From Pseudomonadota bacterium (GTDB taxonomy: Bacteria; Pseudomonadota; Alphaproteobacteria; Rhizobiales; Rhizobiaceae), in assembly GCA_023419995.1 (NCBI GenBank), contig JAEZXF010000379.1, forward strand, positions 1 to 6,814: DNA of 6,814 nt, read 5' to 3'. The position numbers and the translations under genes were made by a program. Numbering within the stretch: the stretch's first letter is position 1; every line of letters starts with the position of its first letter. The notes under the pieces were generated by a model, which was not told the DNA's origin, did no database searches, and was given only the letters and a program-made list of their open reading frames with translations. Positions 1-5,480 of this stretch are shown one piece after another.

Positions 1-33
1 CCTCCCGACCGCCTTTTCGAGGGAGTGCCGACG

Positions 34-309
34 ATGAAGCTGGAGAGGGACCCGCAGGGCGATTTCGTGGTCGAGCCCGGCATCCTGGCGCGCAAGCTCT
101 CGGTGCCGGAGGACGAGCTCCGCCACCAGATGCAGCTCGGCCAGGTGACGAGCGCGGTCGAGCGGGGCGAGGGCGAGGATGCCGGCTGCCAGCGCCTGTC
201 GGTTCGCTGCGGCGACATGGTCTGGCGCGCCGTCGTCGATGCCGGCCTCAACGTGGTCTCGGAAGAGGCCTTCGACCTGCGCTACAGGCGGTGGCGCTCG
301 CCCCGCTAG
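34..309 (+). CDS. Small conserved protein, probable DUF6522 family
   Basis: A 91-residue soluble protein with no signal peptide or membrane segment. From memory its pattern resembles the DUF6522 family of about 90 residues: an N-terminal hydrophobic/charged region, then a methionine-containing LGQV stretch, an ERGEGEDAG segment near residues 43-51, and a beta-rich C-terminal half. The family has no established function. I chose ATG at 34 because GAGGGA at 19-24 sits 9 bases upstream; the GTG at 25 would have no room for a ribosome binding site. The frame stays open to the left edge, so a longer protein is not strictly excluded. In another frame an open stretch from base 2 ends with TGA at 35-37, giving an ATGA overlap typical of the second gene of an operon. 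The gene converges on the cbb3 oxidase operon and is followed by a terminator. Confident that it is a gene, less so of the family. Confidence 0.72.
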   Translation: MKLERDPQGDFVVEPGILARKLSVPEDELRHQMQLGQVTSAVERGEGEDAGCQRLSVRCGDMVWRAVVDAGLNVVSEEAFDLRYRRWRSPR

Positions 310-398
310 CGCGGTCGCGACGCGCTTCTCCATCCCCGACCTGCGGGGCGGGAAAGATAGATCGCATCGGCGGTTTCACGAACGCGGGGTGATCCCGT

Positions 399-427
399 GC
401 GCCCGGGCGGGCGCTATTTCTTTCTTA
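399..427 (+). terminator. Rho-independent terminator after the DUF6522-type gene
   Basis: The perfect 6-bp stem GCGCCC (399-404) and GGGCGC (409-414) encloses a 4-base loop and is followed directly on the plus strand by the T-rich run TATTTCTTTCTTA. It lies about 90 bases beyond the stop at 309. That is the right position to end the plus-strand transcript before it runs into the convergent cbb3 operon. The stem is short but all G-C. Confidence 0.6.
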
Positions 428-444
428 TGTTCGAGGGCAAGCCG

Positions 445-478
445 CGCCGCGCTCCCAACCCCCGATGGGAGCGCGGCG
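445..478 (-). terminator. Strong hairpin downstream of ccoS, likely operon 3' end
   Basis: The arms 445-457 and 466-478 form a perfect 13-bp inverted repeat with an 8-base loop. It starts 11 bases after the ccoS stop codon, at the end of the seven-gene minus-strand operon. No U-tract follows on the minus strand, and none follows on the plus strand. It may therefore act as an RNA 3'-end stabiliser or a U-less/Rho-assisted terminator rather than a classical intrinsic one. The stem is unmistakable; the function is inferred from position. Confidence 0.6.
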
Positions 479-489
479 AAGGAGCCGGC

Positions 490-639
490 TTAACCCTCGC
501 GCTCGTCGCGAAGCAGGATGCGTTCGGACGCGCCGTCGAGGTCGTCGTACTGGCCGCTCCTGAGCGACCAGAGGAAGGAGGTCAGCGCGATGGCGCCGAA
601 CAGGAGGGCGATGGGGATGAGGAAGACGAGACTGTTCAT
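490..639 (-). CDS. ccoS: cbb3-type cytochrome oxidase assembly protein CcoS
   Basis: A 49-residue single-pass membrane protein. A hydrophobic helix spans about residues 4-24, followed by the CcoS signature FLWSLRSGQYDDLDG (22-36) and a charged tail ending near ERILLRDE. In studied bacteria CcoS is needed for insertion of heme b and CuB cofactors into CcoN. Length is normal for the family (about 45-60). Translation starts at ATG (637-639) with AGGG 7 bases upstream, and the stop is TAA. The gene lies 22 bases after the DUF2189-type gene and is the last of the operon, with a hairpin just downstream. ccoS normally follows ccoGHI; here it follows two other membrane-protein genes. Identification is firm from the signature. 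Confidence 0.93.
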   Translation of the reverse strand: MNSLVFLIPIALLFGAIALTSFLWSLRSGQYDDLDGASERILLRDEREG

Positions 640-646
640 CGGAGTG

Positions 647-672
647 CCCTATCGTATGGCCCTATCGTATGG
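647..672. repeat. Perfect 13-bp tandem duplication at a gene end
   Basis: The unit CCCTATCGTATGG (plus strand) occurs twice with no gap, at 647-659 and 660-672. The right copy contains the last codons and the TAG stop of the DUF2189-type gene. The left copy lies in the spacer before ccoS and carries that gene's Shine-Dalgarno-like AGGG. Because the stop comes first in transcription order, the extra copy lengthens the spacer without changing either protein. The exact identity suggests a recent slippage event. Confidence 0.9.
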
Positions 673-1453
673 CCTTGTAGCTGTGCCAGGTGCCGTGCCC
701 GAGCACGGGGAAGACGATGACGAGGCCGATCAGGCCGGTGGCGACGCCGATCCCGGTGAGCACGGCGACGATCGCGCCCCACGCCAGCATCACGCCGAGG
801 TTGTTCCAGGTGAGCGAGATCGAGGTGCCCATGGCGGTGAAGGCGTCGGTCCTCTCGGCCAGCAGCATCGGGATGGCGAAGGTGGAGACGGCGAAGGAGA
901 ACGCCGCGAACAGCCCGCCGACCGCCGTGCCGACGACGAGCATGCCCCAGCCCTCCGGCGTGGTCGCCAGCATCTGCGCCACGTGGTCTAGGCCGGGGAA
1001 CGGCCGCAGCCCGAAGAACAGGGCGTAGATGATGACGGCGGCGCGCATCCACAGGAGCATCAGCAGGCACAGGATCGCGCCGGCGAACAGCACCTGCGGC
1101 CCCGACGCCGCCTTGACGAACACCATGCGCGCCAGCGACGGCGTGCGGCCGCCGGCGAGGTCGCGGCTCTTCTGGTAGAGGCCGATGGCGACGAGCGGCC
1201 CGACCACCATGAAGCCGGCCAGCGCCGGGAACAGGATGTAGTCGAGGCCGAGCGCGAACAGCGTCCACACCACGGCGACCGAGACGGCGAACACGGCGAA
1301 GCCATAGGCGAGGCTCGGCCCCGGCGTGGCGAGGAAGTCGCGCCACCCGGCGGAAAGCCAGCCGAGCGCGGCCGAGGCCGGCAGGCCGCGGCGGCGCTGA
1401 TGGTTGAGCGGGACGGGCCGTGCCTGCGACGGCTGCGAGGTTCCTGTGCTCAT
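662..1453 (-). CDS. DUF2189-type multi-helix membrane protein in the cbb3 operon
   Basis: A 263-residue integral membrane protein. After a polar N-terminus of about 45 residues there are roughly six hydrophobic segments: about 48-70, 72-95, 120-147, 168-197, 217-235 and 238-252. Features I associate with the DUF2189 family are GPLVAIGLYQKSR near 85-97 and the C-terminal FPVLGHGTWHSYK near 248-260, with conserved-looking Gly, His and Trp. No catalytic motif is visible and the function is unknown. The start at 1453 has AGGAAAGGGA a few bases upstream. The gene begins 14 bases after the 74-residue protein gene and ends 22 bases before ccoS, so it is almost certainly co-transcribed with the oxidase. 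A role in assembly or stability of the cbb3 complex is an inference from context alone. The stop codon sits in a 13-bp tandem duplication. Confidence 0.85.
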   Translation of the reverse strand: MSTGTSQPSQARPVPLNHQRRRGLPASAALGWLSAGWRDFLATPGPSLAYGFAVFAVSVAVVWTLFALGLDYILFPALAGFMVVGPLVAIGLYQKSRDLAGGRTPSLARMVFVKAASGPQVLFAGAILCLLMLLWMRAAVIIYALFFGLRPFPGLDHVAQMLATTPEGWGMLVVGTAVGGLFAAFSFAVSTFAIPMLLAERTDAFTAMGTSISLTWNNLGVMLAWGAIVAVLTGIGVATGLIGLVIVFPVLGHGTWHSYKAIR

Positions 1454-1467
1454 CTCGTTCCCTTTCC

Positions 1468-1692
1468 TCAGCAGGCCGGCCGGGCGGCGCGGTAGGTCGC
1501 GCCCTCTCCGGCACGGGCCTTGCCGGATGTCCCGGCATGCGCCACGCAGTCGGGCTGCGAGGCGACGGCGACGTAGACCAGATGCGCGTTGGCGGCGACG
1601 AGCAGCAGCACCACCGCCGCCGCGATGCCGGCGGAGACGAGGCGCCAGTTCAGCCGCCGCGCCGGCGCGTGCGGGGAGACCGCGCCGCTCAT
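1468..1692 (-). CDS. Small single-helix membrane protein of unknown function
   Basis: A 74-residue protein. Residues 1-16 are polar and basic, residues 17-44 form one hydrophobic helix, and about 30 residues follow, probably on the periplasmic side. Its two cysteines, C49 and the C-terminal C74, lie in that tail. The start codon overlaps the ccoP stop (ATGA at 1689-1692), so it is translationally coupled to ccoP, which argues strongly that it is real. It stands where ccoGHI would normally be. The helix end, reading roughly AANAHLVYVAV, recalls the membrane anchor of FixH/CcoH, but the much longer CcoH periplasmic domain (CcoH is about 150 residues) is missing. I do not assign a family. It could be an oxidase subunit, an assembly factor or a reduced CcoH analogue; the two cysteines could form a disulfide or bind metal. 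Confidence 0.8.
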   Translation of the reverse strand: MSGAVSPHAPARRLNWRLVSAGIAAAVVLLLVAANAHLVYVAVASQPDCVAHAGTSGKARAGEGATYRAARPAC

Positions 1693-2564
1693 TCGCGGGC
1701 GCTCCCGAGGCTGCCGACGTAGAGCGCCAGCACCTTGAGGTCGAGCGGCCTCAGCCGGCCTTCCCAGTGCGGCATGTGGCCCTGCCGGCCGCCATGGATC
1801 GAGGCCTGGACCGACTGCGCGTCGCCGCCGTAGATCCAGACGTCGTCGGCGAGGTTCGGCGCGCCGGTCTCGACCATGCCGGTGGCGTCGTCGCCGTGGC
1901 AGGAGGCGCAGTTCTCGGCGAAGATCTGCCGGCCATCCTCGAGGCGGGCGTCGCCGGCCAGCGCCTCGGGCCGCGACAGCGAGCGCACATAGGCCGCCAC
2001 CGCCCGCACCTGGTCGCGCTCCAGCACGCCGTCGCGACCGAAGGCCATCATCTGCGACATGCGGGTCTCGTCATGGCCGGAATTGATGCCGACGCGGATG
2101 GTCTCGTGGATCGTTTCCGCATCGCCGCCCCACAGCCACGCGCCGGCGGCGAGGTTCGGGAAGCCCGGCCCGCCCGTGCCGCGGGTGCCATGGCACACGG
2201 CGCAGTTGTCGCCGAAAAGGGTGTGGCCGGTCTCGTCGACGATGCGCATCAGCGCCGGATCCGCCCGGATCTCGGCATAGTCGAGCGCCATCACGCGCTC
2301 GGCCCAGTCGGCGCGGCCGGCGGCGGCCTCCTCGACCTGCCGCGTCACCACCTCGCGCTGGTCGAAGCCGAGCAGGCCCCGCGTGTAGGTGGCGCCCAGC
2401 GGCCATGCCGGCATCAGGATCCAATAGCCCAGCGCGAACAGCGCCGTGGTGACGAGGAAGAACAGCGCCACGCGCGGGATCGGCGTGTCGAGCTCCTCGA
2501 TGCCGTTCCATTCATGGCCCGTGGTCATCTGCCCGGTGACGGGATCGTGCTTCTCCGACGCCAT
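1689..2564 (-). CDS. ccoP: cbb3-type cytochrome c oxidase subunit III (diheme) CcoP
   Basis: A 291-residue membrane-anchored diheme cytochrome c, within the usual size range. It accepts electrons from the bc1 complex via soluble cytochrome c and passes them to CcoO. The N-terminal HEWNGIEELDTPIPR (17-31) is the CcoP hallmark. One transmembrane helix lies at about 32-51. The periplasmic part has two heme c sites, CAVCH (121-125) and CASCH (219-223). Candidate axial methionines are near M169-M173 and M264 (GHMPHW). The start at 2564 lies 2 bases after the ccoQ stop, and the stop overlaps the next gene by 4 bases. Nothing appears missing or truncated. Confidence 0.97.
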   Translation of the reverse strand: MASEKHDPVTGQMTTGHEWNGIEELDTPIPRVALFFLVTTALFALGYWILMPAWPLGATYTRGLLGFDQREVVTRQVEEAAAGRADWAERVMALDYAEIRADPALMRIVDETGHTLFGDNCAVCHGTRGTGGPGFPNLAAGAWLWGGDAETIHETIRVGINSGHDETRMSQMMAFGRDGVLERDQVRAVAAYVRSLSRPEALAGDARLEDGRQIFAENCASCHGDDATGMVETGAPNLADDVWIYGGDAQSVQASIHGGRQGHMPHWEGRLRPLDLKVLALYVGSLGSARE

Positions 2565-2566
2565 GT

Positions 2567-2770
2567 CTATCTCTCCCCCGGCCCGCCGTTCCCGGGCCCG
2601 CTATTCCCCGGCTTGTCGTCTTCGTCGAGAATGCTCTTCTTGGCGCGGTCGAAGCGTTTCCGGTTCGCCGGCCAGAACACGTAGACCAGCACCGCGATCG
2701 AGAAGCCGATCAGGTAGAACAGCCCCCAGCTCTTGGCGAAGGCGACGAGGGAATCGTGGTCGATCTCCAT
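2567..2770 (-). CDS. ccoQ: cbb3-type cytochrome c oxidase subunit IV CcoQ
   Basis: A 67-residue single-helix protein. A short acidic start is followed by one hydrophobic helix at about 16-33 and the typical FWPANRKRFDRAKKSIL motif (32-48), then acidic residues. CcoQ-type subunits stabilise the oxidase complex or its association with CcoP; they carry no cofactor. The C-terminal 14 residues are Gly/Pro-rich (PGN and GPG repeats) and look like a flexible tail. The gene begins 4 bases after the ccoO stop, with GGAG in the last ccoO codons as ribosome binding site, and ends 2 bases before ccoP. A longer upstream start would lie inside ccoO and is not needed. Confidence 0.95.
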   Translation of the reverse strand: MEIDHDSLVAFAKSWGLFYLIGFSIAVLVYVFWPANRKRFDRAKKSILDEDDKPGNSGPGNGGPGER

Positions 2771-2774
2771 GGCC

Positions 2775-3569
2775 TCACTCCGTCTCCGTCGCGCCCGTCT
2801 CGACCGCGCTCGTCTCGACCGCGCTTGTCTCGACCGCACTCGTCTCGACGTCGTCGGCGGCGTGCGCGGCTCCGGTCAGCCGGCCGAGGATCTGGAGGTA
2901 GGCGACGAGCGCGTCCATCTCCGTCAGCCGGCCCGGCTCGCCGTCGAAGGCGCGGATGCCGGTGTCCTCGCCGTAGCGTTCCGCCACGCCGGCGGCGAAG
3001 CCCGAATCGGGCGCCGCCTGGCCCATGGCGTCGGCGGCCGCGTTCTCGACCATCTCGTCGGTGTAGGGCACGCCGAGGCGCTGCATGGCCTTGAGGTGGC
3101 GCGGCAGGTCGTCGGTGCGCAGGCTGTCGCGCTGCAGCCAGCCGTAGCGCGGCATCACCGATTCCGGCACCACGTCGCGCGGGTTGACGAGGTGGGCGAC
3201 GTGCCAGGCGTCGGAATATTTGCCGCCGAGCCGGGCGAGGTCGGGGCCGGTGCGCTTCGAGCCCCACAGCATCGGCCGGTCGTACTTGGATTCGACCGCC
3301 AGCGAGTAGGGGCCGTAGCGCTCGACCTCGTCGCGCAGGGTGCGGATCATCTGGCTGTGGCAGGCATAGCAGCCCTCGCGCACGTAGATGTTGCGGCCGG
3401 CGAGCTCGAGCGGCGTGTAGACGCGCATGTCCGGCGCCTCCTCGACCGTCTCGTCGATGGTTAACAGCGGCGCGATCTCGACCATGCCGCCGATGGCGGA
3501 GACGCCGATGATGGCGAGGACGAAGCCGATGGCGCTGCGTTCGAGCTTGCGGTGGAAGAATTCGGGCAT
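2775..3569 (-). CDS. ccoO: cbb3-type cytochrome c oxidase subunit II (monoheme) CcoO
   Basis: A 264-residue membrane-anchored cytochrome c that relays electrons from CcoP to the heme b centre of CcoN. One N-terminal transmembrane helix spans about 12-33. It is followed by the CcoO signature YTPLELAGRNIYVREGCYACHSQ; the heme c site CYACH is at 67-71 and the likely axial methionine is M139 in SVMPRYGWL. The core ends near residue 235. The last residues (241-264) are a tail of VETSA pentapeptides (three exact, then VETGA and TETE), encoded by a 15-bp tandem repeat, which is not part of the conserved domain. The start at 3569 lies 2 bases after the ccoN stop, with GGAGAG in the last ccoN codons as ribosome binding site. 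The long open frame continuing upstream in the same frame is the antisense-free shadow of ccoN and was trimmed. Confidence 0.97.
   Translation of the reverse strand: MPEFFHRKLERSAIGFVLAIIGVSAIGGMVEIAPLLTIDETVEEAPDMRVYTPLELAGRNIYVREGCYACHSQMIRTLRDEVERYGPYSLAVESKYDRPMLWGSKRTGPDLARLGGKYSDAWHVAHLVNPRDVVPESVMPRYGWLQRDSLRTDDLPRHLKAMQRLGVPYTDEMVENAAADAMGQAAPDSGFAAGVAERYGEDTGIRAFDGEPGRLTEMDALVAYLQILGRLTGAAHAADDVETSAVETSAVETSAVETGATETE
2790..2849. repeat. Four 15-bp tandem repeats coding the CcoO tail
   Basis: Read on the minus strand, the unit GTCGAGACGAGCGCG occurs four times head to tail (2849-2835, 2834-2820, 2819-2805, 2804-2790), with only single-base differences between copies. It encodes VETSA three times and VETGA once near the C-terminus of CcoO. 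A 15-bp period keeps the frame when copies are gained or lost, so copy number may vary between strains. Confidence 0.92.
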
Positions 3570-3571
3570 GG

Positions 3572-5233
3572 CTACTCTCCCGGCTGGACGGCGGCGGCCG
3601 GCTTGTGGGGGACCGGCACGTCGGCGGCGCTGTCGCGCGCCTCGCCCCGGTGCGCGGCGCGGATGGTCATGAAGACGTTGTAGGAACCGACCACCGCGCC
3701 GGCGAGGAAGAACAGCCCGCCCACCGCGCGCGCGATGTAGTAGGGGTGCATGGCGACGAGGCTGTCGATGAACGAATAGGCGAGCGGGCCGCTCTCGGTG
3801 TAGGTGCGCCACATCAGGCCCTGGATGATGCCCGAGTTCCACATCGCGAAGACGTAGATGACGGTGCCGGTGAGCGCGAGCCAGAAATGCGCCTCGACCA
3901 GCCGCGGCGAGTACATGGCCTTCTGCTTCCACATCCACGGCACCAGCGCGTAGATCGAGCCGAAGGTGATCATCGCCACCCAGCCGAGCGCGCCGGCATG
4001 GACGTGGCCCACGGTCCAGTCGGTGTAGTGGCTGAGCGAGTTGACCGGCCGGATGGCCATGAACGAGCCCTCGAAGGTCGAGATGCCGTAGAACACCGCC
4101 GCCACCATCATGAAGCGCAGGGTCGCGTCGTCGCGCACCTTGTGCCAGGCGCCGTTGAGCGTCGCCAGCGCGTTTCCGGCCGACGACCACGACGGCACCA
4201 GCAGCATGATCGAGAAGGTCATGCCCAGCGTCTGCACCCACTGCGGCAGCGCCGTGTAGTGCAGGTGGTGCGAGCCCGCCCACATGTAGAAGAAGGTGAT
4301 GCCCCAGAAGCTGATGATGGAGAGGCGGTAGGAGAAGATCGGCCGCCCGGCACGCTTGGGCATGTAGTAGTACATCATGCCGAGGAAGCCGGCGGTGAGG
4401 AAGAAGGCGACGGCGTTGTGGCCGTACCACCACTGCACCATCGCGTCCTGCACGCCGGAATAGACCGGGTAGCTGCGCGCCGAGGCCAGCCCGATCGGCA
4501 GCGCCAGGTTGTTGACGATGTGCAGGACCGCCACCACCAGGATGAAGGCCATGTAGTACCAGTTGGCGACGTAGATGTGCGGCTCCTGCCGCCGCTGCAG
4601 CGTGCGCAGGTAGATCAGGAAGTAGACCACCCAGACGACGACCAGCCAGATGTCGGCGTACCATTCCGGCTCGGCATATTCCTTCGACTGGGTGATGCCC
4701 ATGAAGTGGCCGGTGACGGCGAGCACGCAGAACAGGTTGTAGCCGACCAGCACGAACCACGGCGAGAGCTGGTCGGGCAACCGCGCGCGCGAGGTGCGCT
4801 GGAGCACGTGGAAGGAGGTGGCGATCAGCGCGTTGCCGCCGAAGCCGAAGATGATGCCGGTGGTGTGTACCGGGCGGATGCGGCCGAAGCTCGCCCAGGC
4901 CTGGTCGACGAAGGTCAGCTCAGGCCAGGCCAGCAGCGCCGCCACCCATACGCCGAAGAACATGCCGAACACGGCCCACGCCATGGTCAGCACGATGCCG
5001 GCCTTGGTCGGGTCGTCGTAGTAGCGCGCAAGCCGCTCCTCGCTCGGCTCGGGCGCGTAGAAGCCGGCCATCACCAGGAAGGCTACGCCGAGGCTGAAGA
5101 CCAGCACGACGAAGCCGTGCGCGCCCATGTGGTCGCCGCGGCCGGCGGCCGCCATGGCGAGGCCGACGAGGCCGAGAGCAAAAAGGATGACCAGCGCAAG
5201 CCGGCGTTCGGACAGCGTCAGTCCCGCTACCAT
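3572..5233 (-). CDS. ccoN: cbb3-type cytochrome c oxidase subunit I CcoN
   Basis: A 553-residue catalytic subunit that reduces oxygen to water and pumps protons. Relative to the Pseudomonas stutzeri enzyme there are about 65 extra N-terminal residues holding two more predicted helices, the form usual in alphaproteobacteria; about 14 helices in total. All key residues are present: H123 (low-spin heme b, VHTTG), H272 (CuB, WYGHN), H322 and H323 (CuB, GSHHLHY), Y316 (the tyrosine cross-linked to the CuB histidine), E388 (STFEG), H410 (heme b3) and H412 (low-spin heme b) in TVGHVHAG. From H272 onward these match P. stutzeri numbering at a constant offset of 65. The start at 5233 has GGGGGAAGG four bases upstream. 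It is the first gene of the operon; the promoter must lie in 5234-5480. Confidence 0.98.
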   Translation of the reverse strand: MVAGLTLSERRLALVILFALGLVGLAMAAAGRGDHMGAHGFVVLVFSLGVAFLVMAGFYAPEPSEERLARYYDDPTKAGIVLTMAWAVFGMFFGVWVAALLAWPELTFVDQAWASFGRIRPVHTTGIIFGFGGNALIATSFHVLQRTSRARLPDQLSPWFVLVGYNLFCVLAVTGHFMGITQSKEYAEPEWYADIWLVVVWVVYFLIYLRTLQRRQEPHIYVANWYYMAFILVVAVLHIVNNLALPIGLASARSYPVYSGVQDAMVQWWYGHNAVAFFLTAGFLGMMYYYMPKRAGRPIFSYRLSIISFWGITFFYMWAGSHHLHYTALPQWVQTLGMTFSIMLLVPSWSSAGNALATLNGAWHKVRDDATLRFMMVAAVFYGISTFEGSFMAIRPVNSLSHYTDWTVGHVHAGALGWVAMITFGSIYALVPWMWKQKAMYSPRLVEAHFWLALTGTVIYVFAMWNSGIIQGLMWRTYTESGPLAYSFIDSLVAMHPYYIARAVGGLFFLAGAVVGSYNVFMTIRAAHRGEARDSAADVPVPHKPAAAVQPGE

Positions 5234-5287
5234 GATGCCTTCCCCCGAACCGGCTTCGCACGCCTTTCAGGGCTTCACCGGCTTAAA

Positions 5288-5335
5288 ACAGGTATTTTGT
5301 ATGCCTCTTTTAGCAGCAAGCTTTTGCAATCCCAA
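5288..5335 (-). promoter_or_regulatory. Candidate ccoN promoter with degenerate FNR/FixK-like site
   Basis: The 247-base gap before ccoN contains its only AT-rich block here (about 5282-5368). On the minus strand TTGGGATTGCAA (5335-5324) is an imperfect inverted repeat of TTG and CAA arms. A TACAAA (5301-5296) placed 28 bases from its centre could be a -10 element. This would put the activator site near -41.5, as in class II FNR/FixK promoters, with transcription starting near 5288. However, the arms are separated by 6 bases instead of the canonical 8, so the activator match is weak. ccoNOQP operons are commonly activated by FNR/FixK proteins at low oxygen; here that is expectation more than observation. 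Confidence 0.3.
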
Positions 5336-5443
5336 CAGGAAAGTGCATCGCCCGGGAGAAATTTTTATGGAAGCGGTTCGAGGCGGGGTCGGCGCGGCGG
5401 GGAAGGGCGGAACGGGAAGTCGACGCCGGCACAGGCTTGCGGC

Positions 5444-5475
5444 GGCCTCCCCCGCGCCACGATGCGGGGGAGGCC
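5444..5475 (-). terminator. Perfect hairpin after the secreted-protein gene
   Basis: A 12-bp perfect inverted repeat (arms 5444-5455 and 5464-5475, 8-base loop) begins 6 bases after the stop codon of the secreted-protein gene on the minus strand. No U-tract follows. It likely ends or stabilises that transcript and separates it from the ccoN promoter region. Its architecture is the same as that of the hairpin after ccoS. Confidence 0.6.
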
Positions 5476-5480
5476 TGGGT

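Noticed and set aside
636..1538. Minus-strand 300-codon frame overlapping the DUF2189-type gene
   Set aside because: Arg/Pro/His-rich shadow in another frame; the 662-1453 frame gives coherent membrane helices and a good ribosome binding site.
1404..2684. Plus-strand open frame of 426 codons opposite the 74-residue gene, ccoP and ccoQ
   Set aside because: Arg/Ala-rich low-complexity translation, antisense to genes with clear heme motifs.
2790..2849. CRISPR-like or regulatory repeat array
   Set aside because: The repeat has no spacers and reads in frame as the CcoO tail, so a coding tandem repeat explains it fully.
5324..5341. Sigma-54 promoter upstream of ccoN
   Set aside because: A GG-N10-GC spacing can be found on the minus strand, but the surrounding bases differ from the TGGCAC/TTGC consensus at several positions.
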